Part shown: positions 18,218 through 26,770 of the stretch, in pieces | Numbering within the stretch: position 1 is the first letter of the stretch | How the letters are laid out: the number at the start of each line of letters is the position of its first letter | Source: Streptomyces nymphaeiformis | Lineage (GTDB): Bacteria; Actinomycetota; Actinomycetes; Streptomycetales; Streptomycetaceae | Direction of reading: 5' to 3' | Length of the DNA: 64,000 nt | Assembly (NCBI RefSeq): GCF_014203895.1 | Contig: NZ_JACHJY010000001.1 | Location: 186,001 to 250,000, forward strand | Program-made: the position numbers and the translations under genes | Notes under the pieces: model-generated | Told to the model about the DNA's origin: nothing | Seen by the model: the letters and a program-made list of their open reading frames with translations, nothing else | Databases searched by the model: none

Positions 18218-19282
18218 TCAGCAGGGGCATTCGACGGCCTCCCGAGGGGTGCGGGCGGGCGCCGACGCCAGCGCCTCCTCGCGCAGCGCCCGCGCCCTGC
18301 GCAGCGCCGCCACCGCCGGGTCCTCCGGGTCGCCCTCCTCGCCGCGCGCCGCCGCCAGGACCGCTCCGACCGTCGTCAGGCCGCCCAGCTCGCCCCGTAC
18401 CGAACGGCCCAGGGTCTCCACCGCGCCCGCCTCCCGGGAGCGCGACCGGCAGTGGAAGGCCAGCTCGCAGGCGGCCAGGCACTCGGGCGCGTACTGATGG
18501 GGCACGCACTCCACGGCCGCCATCAGCTCCTCCGCCGTCCGCTCCACCACGTCGAAGCTGACGCCCTGCGGCAGGGCCCGCGCGATCTCGTCGATCCGGG
18601 TCAGCCGGGCCAGCTGACGCCGGGTCACCGACCGCTGCTTGCGCACGTCGACCACCGAGGCCGCCGGCACGTTCGAGAAGTCCTTCGGGCAGACCAGGAG
18701 CACCGACTGCGCGACCCGCGCGCCCTCCGTACGGGCCGCGACCCGCTCCAGGGCCAGCACGTACACGGCGGCCTGGCGGGCGGCGGCGCCCACCTTCGCC
18801 GCGTCGGCCGAGCCGTCGATCATCGGGAACGACTTGATCTCCACGACCGTCCACCCGCCGTCGGGGTGCACGACCACCGCGTCCGGCTCCAGGTAGACGG
18901 GCGCGCCGGCGACCTCCAGGGCGAGCAGCGGATGGTCGAGCAGCGCCCAGGCCCCGGCCCCGGTCGCCTCCCGCAGCGCGAGCGCCGTGCGCGCCACGCG
19001 GCCCTCGGGGCCGGCCGCCGCCAGATCCGGTACGGACACCTCGCCCGGCTCCTCGACGCCGATCAGGCGCAGCAGTTCACGGCCGCCGTCCGCCTTGACC
19101 TTCGCCTCGAAGGAGTTGCCCCGGACTATCGCGAACTGCGACTGGCCGAACGGCGCCGGCGAGCCGAGCTTCGCGGCGAGGGCCGACTTGTCGACCCCGG
19201 CGCCGTCGAGGACGGCCCGCCGCTTGCAGCCCGGATTGGCCGCGAGCGCCGCCAGGGCGCGGGCGTCCAGCGGACGCGGCAC
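18218..19282 (-). CDS. RecB/Cas4-like Fe-S nuclease (PD-(D/E)XK)
   Basis: A 354-residue nuclease if started at GTG 19282, just after the preceding gene. The PD-(D/E)XK core is visible: GNSFEAKV (motif I), D134 in LEPDAVVV, E148-x-K150 in TVVEIKSF, and the RecB-type Q170-x3-Y174 in RQAAVYVLAL. Four cysteines stand where Cas4/AddB/Dna2 nucleases hold an Fe-S cluster: C19 in NPGCKRR before the core and C268-x3-C272-x5-C278 (ECLAACELAFHC) after it. The frame is open up to 19438, but that part overlaps the PAP2 gene and a dispersed repeat, so the shorter start is preferred. It is the first gene of the nuclease/529-residue protein/helicase set. Confidence 0.82.
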   Translation of the reverse strand: MPRPLDARALAALAANPGCKRRAVLDGAGVDKSALAAKLGSPAPFGQSQFAIVRGNSFEAKVKADGGRELLRLIGVEEPGEVSVPDLAAAGPEGRVARTALALREATGAGAWALLDHPLLALEVAGAPVYLEPDAVVVHPDGGWTVVEIKSFPMIDGSADAAKVGAAARQAAVYVLALERVAARTEGARVAQSVLLVCPKDFSNVPAASVVDVRKQRSVTRRQLARLTRIDEIARALPQGVSFDVVERTAEELMAAVECVPHQYAPECLAACELAFHCRSRSREAGAVETLGRSVRGELGGLTTVGAVLAAARGEEGDPEDPAVAALRRARALREEALASAPARTPREAVECPC

Positions 19283-19301
19283 GACACCCGGTCCACGCAG
19301 C

Positions 19302-20180
19302 TCAGCGAGGATTCCCCAAGCTCTCGGCTTCGCTCGAGCAGGGGAGGCCCCATTTCGACGTGTCGTCTGCGGTGGTGCGGACAGACCGCTGTCCGGGAAT
19401 GCGCTCACCCGCGGAAGTCTCGCATCCGTCACTGACAACCAGGGGCGCTTCCGCCCTTCCGCGGATCCGGTCGGCGAGCCGCAGCACGTGCGGGGCGAGG
19501 AGCAGACCGGCGCCCATCACCGCGACCCCGGCGACCGCGTCGAGCAGGTAGTGGTTCGCGGTGCCCATCACCACGAGGGCGGTGACCAGCGGATACGCCA
19601 CCCCGAGGGCCTTCGTGAGCGGCGTCCGCCCGTACCGCCACAGCATCACGCCGCACCACAGCGCCCAGCCGACGTGCAGGCTGGGCATCGCCGCGTACTG
19701 GTTCGTCAGGCCGCCGAGCCCGCGCGGCGCGCTGGCCTCGCCGCCCCACCAGCCGTACGCGCTGAAGTGCGCCATCGTGTCCGTGAAGCCGTGGGCCGCG
19801 TCGAGCAGCCGGGGCGGGCAGGTCGGCAGGAGCGTGAAGCCGACGAGGCCGAGCAGGGTGGAGACCATCAGCCAGGTGCGGGCGGCGCGGTAGTGCGCGG
19901 GGCGGCGGCGGAAGAGCCAGACCAGGACCGCCGGGGTCACGAGGTAGTGCAGCGAGGCGTACGCGAAGTCCGCCGGGACCCCGAGCGCGGGGACGCTCGT
20001 GAACAGCCGGTTCAGCGGGTGCTCGGCGTCGATCCCGAGGCTCTCCTCCAGGTGCAGGATCGTGCGCCCGTGCGCCACGGCCGAGGCCTCGTCGCCCGCC
20101 ACCAGGAGCCGCCCGCACGAGTAGGACGCGTACACGACGGCGATCAGGGACAGCTCCGCCCACCAGCGTGGCCTGCGCAT
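19302..20180 (-). CDS. PAP2-superfamily membrane phosphatase/phosphotransferase
   Basis: A 292-residue integral membrane protein with about six hydrophobic segments. The PAP2 motifs are present: AAMPSLHVGWALW near residue 170 and GTANHYLLDAVAG near 210, each carrying its active-site histidine; this spacing is that of the inositol-phosphorylceramide synthase-like branch. The substrate is probably a lipid phosphate. The last ~17 residues (from KWGLPCSSEAESLGNPR) are read from a 40-bp dispersed repeat, so its original C-terminus was probably different. The start is ATG 20180 (MRRPRWWAEL). It is upstream of and close to the nuclease gene, 19 bases apart. Confidence 0.85.
   Translation of the reverse strand: MRRPRWWAELSLIAVVYASYSCGRLLVAGDEASAVAHGRTILHLEESLGIDAEHPLNRLFTSVPALGVPADFAYASLHYLVTPAVLVWLFRRRPAHYRAARTWLMVSTLLGLVGFTLLPTCPPRLLDAAHGFTDTMAHFSAYGWWGGEASAPRGLGGLTNQYAAMPSLHVGWALWCGVMLWRYGRTPLTKALGVAYPLVTALVVMGTANHYLLDAVAGVAVMGAGLLLAPHVLRLADRIRGRAEAPLVVSDGCETSAGERIPGQRSVRTTADDTSKWGLPCSSEAESLGNPR
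19313..19352 (-). repeat. 40-bp dispersed repeat, copy 2 (3' end of PAP2 gene)
   Basis: On the minus strand it starts TGGGGCCTCCCCTGCTCGAG and ends GCCGAGAGCTTGGGGA, with one difference from copy 1. It forms the last codons of the PAP2 gene and lies 30 bases before the preferred start of the nuclease gene. Confidence 0.92.
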
Positions 20181-20335
20181 GAATGGGTCCCCCCCCCGTC
20201 GGTGACATCCCCGGGGGAGGGACGCCGGACGGCTCCCGCGGGTTGCCCGGCGGCCACCCCGAGTTCACGCCGGAGACGATCGGCGATGATGGGAGAGGCA
20301 CGTCCGCACCGTGAAACCCCTGGAGCGTCCTACCC

Positions 20336-20932
20336 ATGGCACCGCGCATCCTGCTCGCCCGGCACGGCCAGACCGAGTGGTCACTCCTCGGTCGGCACAC
20401 CGGCAGGACCGACATACCCCTGCTCGAAGAGGGGCGGCGCGGCGCGAAGCTGCTCGGCGAGCGGCTGCACCGGGGCCCCTGGCAGGGGCTGCCCGGCGTC
20501 GAGGTGCGCACCAGCCCCCTCGTCCGGGCGAGCGAGACCTGCGAGCTCGCCGGCTTCGGCGACCGGGCCGAGCCCTGGGACGCGCTGATGGAGTGGGACT
20601 ACGGGGCGTACGAGGGCCTCACCCCGCCCGAGATCCAGAAGATCCAGCCGGGCTGGTTCATCTGGCGCGACGGCGTCCCCGAGGGCGAGACGCTCGCGCA
20701 GCTGTCGGACCGTGCCGACGAGATCGTGGAGTGGGCCCGCTCCGCCGACCGCGACGTCCTGGTCTTCGCCCACGGTCACATCCTGCGCTCGATCGGCGCG
20801 CGCTGGCTCGGCGAGGACGTCTCCTTCGCCTCCCGCATCCGCCTCGACCCGACGAGCCTGTCGGTCCTCGGCTGGGCGTACGGCGCCCCGGCCCTCGAGC
20901 GCTGGAACGACACGGGGCACCTGGAGCAGTAG
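20336..20932 (+). CDS. Histidine phosphatase family (phosphoglycerate mutase-like) protein
   Basis: A 198-residue enzyme with the RHG catalytic motif [11 protein letters not shown] at residues 6-16, the second arginine in [13 protein letters not shown] near 58-70, a catalytic glutamate near EWDYGAYEG and the late histidine FAHGHILR near 145. These residues fit an acid-phosphatase-type member; a glycolytic role is unlikely given the length and lack of the dPGM loop. The start is ATG 20336. It is convergent with the XRE/TPR regulator with nine bases between stops. Confidence 0.87.
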   Translation: MAPRILLARHGQTEWSLLGRHTGRTDIPLLEEGRRGAKLLGERLHRGPWQGLPGVEVRTSPLVRASETCELAGFGDRAEPWDALMEWDYGAYEGLTPPEIQKIQPGWFIWRDGVPEGETLAQLSDRADEIVEWARSADRDVLVFAHGHILRSIGARWLGEDVSFASRIRLDPTSLSVLGWAYGAPALERWNDTGHLEQ

Positions 20933-20941
20933 GCCCCGCGC

Positions 20942-22228
20942 TCAGTACGAGGCCAGGACCCGGCCGGTCTCCGAGAGGAGGCCGCGGATGCGGGCCGAGG
21001 CGATGCCGTCGAGGGAGTCCGCGACGCGCCTCGCCTCCGCCGCCGCCTCGTCCGGGCGGCCGGCGTGCGCCAGGTCCTTGGCGAGGTGCGCCCGGTAGAG
21101 CGCGAGGTTCCGGGCGAAGTGCGGGTTCTGCAGGACCACCGCCCGGTGGGCGTGGCGCGCCGCCCGGCCCCACTCGCCCAGCGCCGACCAGCACCCGGCC
21201 TCCAGGGCCTCCCGCTCCGGCTCGCCGAAGAACGACATCCACTCGGGGTCGCCCTCGGCCGGGCCCCGCTCGAACCAGCCGTGCGCGCGGCCGAGGGCCT
21301 GCTCGCAGGCGGAGCGGTCGCCGAGTCCGGCCCACGCGCCCGCCTCCCGCAGCGAGAGCAGCGAGAGGAGCCGGGCCGAGTCCAGCGGCTGCGCGGCCCG
21401 CAGGCCCGCCTGCGCCGCCCGCACCGCCTCGCGGAAGCGGCCGGTGTCCCGGGCCAGGAACGAGGTGTTGCAGAAGGCGTGCGCCTCCAGGGCCGCGTTC
21501 CCCGCCACGCGCGCGGTGGCCAGCGCCTCCGCGTAGTGCGAGCGGGCGTCCTCGTGCCGGCCCGAGTCGTGGGCCAGCCAGCCGACGGAGAGGGAGAGCT
21601 CGCCCGCGCCCGCGTGCAGCCGGTCCTCGGTGGAGCGGCGGCTCATCGTGCCGGCGTCGAGGAGCGCGTACGCGGTACGGAGCGGCTGGGCGGCCACCTT
21701 GTACAACCCGTCGGCGCCGTGCCGGTCGTCGAGCAGCCGGATCCGCCGCACGGCGTCCTCGACGGCCCGCACCTCGGCCTCGCCGATCCGGTGGCTGCCG
21801 CGGGGGGAGGGGATCGCGACGGCGGGGCCGCCCAGTCCCAGCGAGGCGGCGGCCAGGGTGGCGGAGCCGCTCGTCATGAATGCGCGACGCAGCACGTCGC
21901 TCTCCTCATCGTTCCGGGTGGTGATGGCGGCGGGAGGCGCTGCCCCGGCCGGGACGGCCTGCCGCCGGCCGCGCACCGTCTCCCGCGCGGAGAACCCCAG
22001 GTCGGAGAGGCCCAGACCGGGGAACATGTGCAGGAAGACCCGCTCGTACGCGTAGTTGGGGCAGCGGATCTCGCCCGCCTCCACGCGCCCGATGTAGCGG
22101 GCGTCGCACGCGACCTGTTCGCCGATCTCCCGGGCCGCCCGGCGGACCGCCGCGGCGAACTCCGCCGGCGAGTGCTGTCCGCGGAGCCGGCGGAAGGCGA
22201 GATTGGGAACTGCCCGTGACATCGCCAT
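20942..22228 (-). CDS. XRE/TPR-type regulator (NsdA-like)
   Basis: A 428-residue cytosolic regulator. The N-terminal 80 residues carry a helix-turn-helix-like part (FAAAVRRAAREIGEQV and CDARYIGRVEAGEIRCPNYAYERVF), then the stretch FMTSGSATLAAASLGLGGPAV near 115, and from residue 170 onward helical pairs of TPR type (HYAEALATARVAGNAALEA, AHRAVVLQNPHFARNLALYRA). The layout is like the NsdA-type negative regulators of development in Streptomyces; the name is a family analogy only. The start is ATG 22228 after AGGAGAGGG; ATG 22222 is also possible. The next gene is divergent across 224 bases. Confidence 0.8.
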   Translation of the reverse strand: MAMSRAVPNLAFRRLRGQHSPAEFAAAVRRAAREIGEQVACDARYIGRVEAGEIRCPNYAYERVFLHMFPGLGLSDLGFSARETVRGRRQAVPAGAAPPAAITTRNDEESDVLRRAFMTSGSATLAAASLGLGGPAVAIPSPRGSHRIGEAEVRAVEDAVRRIRLLDDRHGADGLYKVAAQPLRTAYALLDAGTMSRRSTEDRLHAGAGELSLSVGWLAHDSGRHEDARSHYAEALATARVAGNAALEAHAFCNTSFLARDTGRFREAVRAAQAGLRAAQPLDSARLLSLLSLREAGAWAGLGDRSACEQALGRAHGWFERGPAEGDPEWMSFFGEPEREALEAGCWSALGEWGRAARHAHRAVVLQNPHFARNLALYRAHLAKDLAHAGRPDEAAAEARRVADSLDGIASARIRGLLSETGRVLASY

Positions 22229-22452
22229 GGCCGAGCCCTCTCCTGGTGCTGCCGGGTGTCCGGCGGCAAGAACGTACCTGCTGTGACCGGATGCGTACGC
22301 TGAGTTTGGCTACAAATCGGATATCTCGCCTGCGATCTGCCATGAACTGCCATCCTTTGCGGCGGCATCCCGCCGTAGCCGTTGACGCGCACGGGCGTTG
22401 AACCGTAAGGGAGAGACGGAACGTGTCTCCTCTGGAGCGAGGAGGGGTCCTC

Positions 22453-22935
22453 ATGTCGGAGATCGGTTCGCAGTCGGCCACGCGGCACGTACCTGCCCCT
22501 GAGGCCGCGCGGCACGTGCCCGCCCCCGAGGCCGCGCACCGGGCGCCCGTCGCCCCGGACGCCGCCGGGCCCTGGGACCTGGTGACCGTCCCGGCCCGTC
22601 AGGGTCTCGAGGCCGTGGACATCCTGCGCCGCGCCGCCGCCCCCGCCGTCGGGCCCGTCGTCCACGACGGCACCTGCGACACCCTCGGCTTCCTGGTGCC
22701 GCCCGGCACCGCCGCCGCCTGGGACGTGCCGGGCAGCGCCTGTACGCGGACCTCGGGCCGCGGCCTCCGCCTCCCCGAGCTGCCGGAGCTCCCCGAACCG
22801 GCGGGCGACGCGCCCCGCCCGGCCGGCTGGCTGCTGCCCCCGGGCGACACCGACCCCGTCACCGACCCCGTCGTCCTGCGCGAGGCGCTCGGCGAGGCGG
22901 CCCGGCTCATCGAGGCGGCCGACGGCTGCCACTGA
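22453..22935 (+). CDS. Unknown protein, divergent from XRE/TPR regulator
   Basis: A 160-residue protein of unknown function, rich in Pro, Ala and Gly, without signal peptide. A central conserved-looking block (GPVVHDGTCDTLGFLVPPG, residues 70-90) contains two cysteines and recalls small Streptomyces proteins of the prim-pol-like group, but the match is weak. A 27-bp unit is duplicated in tandem at 22483-22536 and gives the N-terminal repeat RHVPAPEAA twice. The start is ATG 22453 after GAGGAGGGG. Placed head to head with the XRE/TPR regulator, a common pattern of a regulator and its small partner in Streptomyces. Confidence 0.7.
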   Translation: MSEIGSQSATRHVPAPEAARHVPAPEAAHRAPVAPDAAGPWDLVTVPARQGLEAVDILRRAAAPAVGPVVHDGTCDTLGFLVPPGTAAAWDVPGSACTRTSGRGLRLPELPELPEPAGDAPRPAGWLLPPGDTDPVTDPVVLREALGEAARLIEAADGCH

Positions 22936-22968
22936 GCTCCTGTCCCGGCTTGCCCGGATAATGGGCCC

Positions 22969-23835
22969 GTGGCCAGGAACAGACAGCGCGACCGGGCGGC
23001 GGCCGCCGCCCCCGTCGTCGAGACCGTCGACGGCGGTCTCGCCGAACTCATACCCGACCGGGAACGCCCGCGCGGCTGGACGCTGCTCATCGACGGCGCC
23101 CCGCAGTCGCACGTCGACCTCGACGACCCGGCCGCCCTCACCTTCGAGTACCAGCGGCGCCTCGGCCACATCGCCGACCTCGCCGCCCCGCCGAACCGGC
23201 CGCTCCAGGTCGTCCACCTCGGCGGCGGCGCCTTCACCCTCGCCCGGTACGTCGCCGCGACCCGGCCCCGCTCCACGCAGCAGATCGTGGAGCTCGACGG
23301 ACGCCTCGTCCAGCTCGTCCGCCGGGAACTGCCCCTCGACGCCGGGGCCCGCATCCGGGTCCGCTCCACCGACGCCCGCGCCGGGCTCGCCAAGGTCCAG
23401 GACGGCTGGGCCGACCTCGTCATCGCCGACGTGTTCAGCGGCGCCCGCACCCCGGCCCACCTGACCAGCACCGAATTCCTCACCGAGGTGCGGCGGGTGC
23501 TGCGGCCCGACGGCTTCTACGCGGCGAACCTCGCCGACGGCCCGCCGCTGACCCATCTGCGCGGCCAGATCGCCACCGCGGCCGCCGTCTTCCCCGAACT
23601 GGCGCTCACCGCCGACCCGACGGTCCTGCGCGGCCGCCGCTTCGGGAACGCGGTGCTGCTCGCCTCGGACCGCGAGCTGCCGGTCGCCGAGCTGACCCGC
23701 CGGGTGGCCACCGATCCGCACCCGGGGCGCGTGGAGCACGGCCGGGCCCTCGCCGACTTCGCCGGGGGAGCGGTGCCGGTCACCGACGCGAACGCCAAGC
23801 CCTCACCCGTACCGCCGGCGTCCGTCTTCCGGTGA
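22969..23835 (+). CDS. Spermidine synthase-like methyltransferase-fold protein
   Basis: A 288-residue protein with the Rossmann fold of polyamine synthases: VVHLGGGAFTLARYV (glycine loop near residue 84), IVELDGRLVQLVRREL (acidic ligand-binding loop near 108), VRSTDARAGLAKVQDGWADLVIADVFSGA (near 135-160) and RVLRPDGFYAANLADG (near 180). The GGGDGG and Tyr-Asp catalytic features of true spermidine synthases are not clear, so an aminopropyl transfer activity is uncertain. The start is GTG 22969. It is convergent with the next gene with seven bases between. Confidence 0.8.
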   Translation: MARNRQRDRAAAAAPVVETVDGGLAELIPDRERPRGWTLLIDGAPQSHVDLDDPAALTFEYQRRLGHIADLAAPPNRPLQVVHLGGGAFTLARYVAATRPRSTQQIVELDGRLVQLVRRELPLDAGARIRVRSTDARAGLAKVQDGWADLVIADVFSGARTPAHLTSTEFLTEVRRVLRPDGFYAANLADGPPLTHLRGQIATAAAVFPELALTADPTVLRGRRFGNAVLLASDRELPVAELTRRVATDPHPGRVEHGRALADFAGGAVPVTDANAKPSPVPPASVFR

Positions 23836-23842
23836 CCGGCCG

Positions 23843-24439
23843 CTACGTCTGACGGTCGTCGATCTCCACGCGGGGCGCGGTGTCGTGCCAGACGCAGAAG
23901 ACCGACAGCTCGCGGCCGTCCTTGGTGAAGGTGACCCGGATCCACGTCGGCTGCTTCCACACCTGCATCTGCCAGCCGGCCGCGGGCGTCGCCGACACGA
24001 GTTCGGCCGAGGTCTCCCCGAGGTCGAAGGTGACCCGGCCGCCGTCCACGGGGTAGGTCTTCACGGACGAGACGGACGAGGGCGAGTCCCCGGGCGACGT
24101 GGTGGGAGTCCGCGTCGTGGGGGACGGGCGGCGCGAAGGGGTCGCGGACGGCGAGGCGGGGAGCGTACGGGCCTCGCTCGGCGTGGACTTCGGAGCGGCG
24201 GGCGCGGAGGGCCCGGTGCTCTCGGGCGGCCGGGTGGCGGAGGTCTGCGGGTCGCCTCCGGCGACGGCCGTTCCGATGGCGGGGCCGGCCGGGAGCGGCA
24301 GGGCCCGCGGCGGGTCGTACACCGTGCCGGACAGCACCGTGTGCACTCCCCACCAGGACAGGGTGACCGCCGCGCCGGTGGCGAGCGACCAGGCCAGGGC
24401 GTGAACGAGTCCTCTTCGCACCGGGACATAGTGCACCAC
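23843..24439 (-). CDS. Membrane-anchored extracytoplasmic protein, unknown function
   Basis: About 198 residues. One membrane segment near the N-terminus (VHALAWSLATGAAVTLSWWG), then a long Ser/Thr/Pro/Ala-rich spacer (residues 60-120), then a compact domain of about 75 residues with VTFDLGETSAELVSATPAAGW and WIRVTFTKDGRELSVFCVW. The domain probably stands outside the cell. GTG at 24439 is used as start; GTG 24421 (VRRGLVHAL) is equally possible. It is divergent from an OmpR-type response regulator across 69 bases, so it may be the sensed accessory protein of that two-component system; inference. Confidence 0.75.
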   Translation of the reverse strand: MVHYVPVRRGLVHALAWSLATGAAVTLSWWGVHTVLSGTVYDPPRALPLPAGPAIGTAVAGGDPQTSATRPPESTGPSAPAAPKSTPSEARTLPASPSATPSRRPSPTTRTPTTSPGDSPSSVSSVKTYPVDGGRVTFDLGETSAELVSATPAAGWQMQVWKQPTWIRVTFTKDGRELSVFCVWHDTAPRVEIDDRQT

Positions 24440-24508
24440 CCGGGAAAGGTCCGTACCGGAGGGTGGACCTTGCTCCCGGTCTCACCCGGATGGCGTACGG
24501 TGCGGCCC

Positions 24509-25222
24509 ATGGCAAGTGTGCTCGTGGTCGAGGACGACCAGTTCGTGCGCTCCGCCCTCATCCGGCAGCTGACCGAGGCCTCCCACACCGTACGGAGCGT
24601 CGGCACGGCTCTGGAGGCGCTGCGCGAGGTCGCCCATTTCCGCTTCGACGTCGTGATCCTGGACCTCGGTCTGCCCGATCTCGACGGGTCCGAGGCGCTC
24701 AAGATGCTGCGCGGGATCACCGACGTCCCGGTGATCATCGCGACCGCCCGGGACGACGAGGCCGAGATCGTACGGCTCCTCCACGCCGGGGCCGACGACT
24801 ACCTCGTGAAGCCCTTCTCCGTCGACCACCTCACGGCCAGGATGGCCGCCGTCCTGCGCCGCTCCCGGCCCGCCGGCGGCGAGCAGCCGCCGTCCAGGGC
24901 CCTGAGGGTCGGCGGGCTCACCGTCGACCCGCTGCGCCGTCAGGCGGAGCTCGACGGGACGCCGTTGGACCTGACCCGGCGCGAGTTCGACCTGCTCGCC
25001 TTCCTCGCCGGGCGGCCCGGCGTCGTCGTCCCGCGCAAGGAGCTGCTCGCCGAGGTCTGGCAGCAGTCGTACGGGGACGACCAGACCATCGACGTACATC
25101 TGTCATGGCTGCGGCGGAAACTGGGCGAAACGGCCGCCCGACCCCGCTATCTGCACACCCTGCGCGGGGTGGGCGTGAAGCTGGAGCCGCCCCGCGAGCG
25201 GGAACCGGGGTCGCAGCCGTGA
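24509..25222 (+). CDS. OmpR/PhoB-family response regulator
   Basis: A 237-residue regulator. Receiver: MASVLVVEDDQFVR, phospho-acceptor Asp in VVILDLGLPDLDG near residue 52, Lys in YLVKPFSVDHL near 102. The winged helix is RALRVGGLTVDPLRRQAELDG followed by LTRREFDLLAFLAG, ending in DVHLSWLRRKLGE and TLRGVGVKLEP, the OmpR-type pattern. The start is ATG 24509; 4-base stop/start overlap with the kinase gene (GTGA at 25219). Its neighbours are a secreted-domain protein and a second chitinase-like gene, which may be targets. Confidence 0.92.
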   Translation: MASVLVVEDDQFVRSALIRQLTEASHTVRSVGTALEALREVAHFRFDVVILDLGLPDLDGSEALKMLRGITDVPVIIATARDDEAEIVRLLHAGADDYLVKPFSVDHLTARMAAVLRRSRPAGGEQPPSRALRVGGLTVDPLRRQAELDGTPLDLTRREFDLLAFLAGRPGVVVPRKELLAEVWQQSYGDDQTIDVHLSWLRRKLGETAARPRYLHTLRGVGVKLEPPREREPGSQP

Positions 25223-26592
25223 GATGGGCGCTCGTCAAGGTGTCCCTGGCCGTCACCGCCATGGTCGTCGTCGCCTTCGCCGTCCCCCTCGGGCTCGTCG
25301 TCAAGGAGATGGCCCGCGACCGGGCCTTCTCCAACGCCGAACGGCGGGCCGCGGGACTCGCCCCCGTCCTCGCCATCACCACCGACCGCGACGAACTCGA
25401 CAAGGCCGTCGCCACCACCGAGGACGGGGCCGCGGGACGCCTCGCGATCCACGTGCCCGCCGCCGAACCCGGCGGCACCGCCCTGGAGATCGGCACCCGC
25501 CGCGCCGACCCCCAGGAGCTCGCCACCACCCGCAGCCTCGGCCGCGCCTCCATCGCCGAGGTCCCCGGCGGCTTCGCGCTGCTCCAGCCCACCGCGCTCA
25601 GCAGCGGCCAGGTCGCCGTCGTCGAACTCTTCGTCCCCGAGGACGAGGTCAGCAACGGCGTCGCCACCGCCTGGCTCGTCCTCGCCGGCGTCGGCCTCGC
25701 CCTGATCGTCGGCTCCGTCGCCGTCGCCGACCGCCTCGGCATCCGCATGGTCCAGCCCGCGCAGCGGCTCGCGGGCGCCGCCCACGACCTCGGCGAGGGC
25801 AGGCTCGGCGCGCGCGTCCCCGAGGAGGGGCCGCCCGAGCTCAAGTCGGCCGCCGTCGCCTTCAACTCGATGGCCGACCAGGTCGTGCAGCTCCTCGCCA
25901 ACGAACGCGAACTGGCCGCCGACCTCTCCCACCGGCTCCGCACCCCGCTCACCGTGCTCCGGCTCAACGCGGCCTCGCTCGGCTCCTCGCCCGCCGCCGA
26001 GCAGACCCGCGCGGCCGTCGAGCAGCTGGAGCGGGAGGTCGACATCATCATCCGCACGGCCCGCGACGCCAAGCCGCAGACCCAGGCGACCGGGCCCGGC
26101 GCCGGCTGCGACGCGGCCGAAGTGGTCCGCGAGCGGATGGAGTTCTGGTCGGCGCTCGCCGAGGACGAGGGCCGCCGGGTGCGGGTCGCGGGCGTCGAGC
26201 GCCCGGTCCGCATCCCCGTCGCCCGCCCCGAACTCGTCGCCGCCCTCGACGCCCTCCTCGGCAACGTCTTCCGGCACACCCCCGAGGCCACCGCCTTCTC
26301 CATCGACGTCCACAACGGAGACGACGCCGTCATCGTCCTCGTCTCCGACGCGGGCCCCGGCATCGCCGACCCCGCCGCCGCGCTCGCGCGGGGCGCGGGC
26401 AGCGGACGCGACGGCTCCACCGGCCTCGGCCTCGACATCGTGCGCCGCATGGCCGAGTCGACGGGCGGCGACGTCCGCATCGGCCACTCGGTCCTCGGCG
26501 GCACGGAGGTACGGATCTGGATCAGCCTCGACGGCCGCGGAGCCGGTACGGGCGGGGGCGGAGGCCGCCGCGGCCGCCGCCGCAAGGCGTGA
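25219..26592 (+). CDS. Sensor histidine kinase (OmpR-type pair)
   Basis: A 457-residue membrane kinase with two transmembrane segments (residues 5-28 VSLAVTAMVVVAFAVPLGL; near 145-165 AWLVLAGVGLALIVGSVAV) flanking an extracytoplasmic domain of about 115 residues. A HAMP-like linker is near 175-225, the H-box DLSHRLRTPLTVL near 235, N-box LLGNVFRHTPEATAF near 345, and the G-boxes SDAGPGIADP and GSTGLGLDIVRRMAESTGG near 375-415. Translationally coupled to the regulator through GTGA. The signal is unknown. Confidence 0.92.
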   Translation: MRWALVKVSLAVTAMVVVAFAVPLGLVVKEMARDRAFSNAERRAAGLAPVLAITTDRDELDKAVATTEDGAAGRLAIHVPAAEPGGTALEIGTRRADPQELATTRSLGRASIAEVPGGFALLQPTALSSGQVAVVELFVPEDEVSNGVATAWLVLAGVGLALIVGSVAVADRLGIRMVQPAQRLAGAAHDLGEGRLGARVPEEGPPELKSAAVAFNSMADQVVQLLANERELAADLSHRLRTPLTVLRLNAASLGSSPAAEQTRAAVEQLEREVDIIIRTARDAKPQTQATGPGAGCDAAEVVRERMEFWSALAEDEGRRVRVAGVERPVRIPVARPELVAALDALLGNVFRHTPEATAFSIDVHNGDDAVIVLVSDAGPGIADPAAALARGAGSGRDGSTGLGLDIVRRMAESTGGDVRIGHSVLGGTEVRIWISLDGRGAGTGGGGGRRGRRRKA

Positions 26593-26770
26593 CGCGCCGG
26601 GGCCGTACGCGCCGGGTCCGTTCCGTCCCGCTCAACCTTTCCTGGTCCCGATGCCTTCCTTAAGCGGAGCCTAAGAATCCCAACCCCGGTCCGACTGGGC
26701 CCTTTTGTCCGCTTCCAGGTCGCTAGCGTGCTGCCGCACCCCACCCCCGGCACACAGAGGCAGGCACGCC

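Noticed and set aside
19283..19438. N-terminal extension of the nuclease up to the TTG at 19438
   Set aside because: It overlaps the end of the PAP2 gene and the dispersed repeat, and similarity to nuclease features starts only after 19282.
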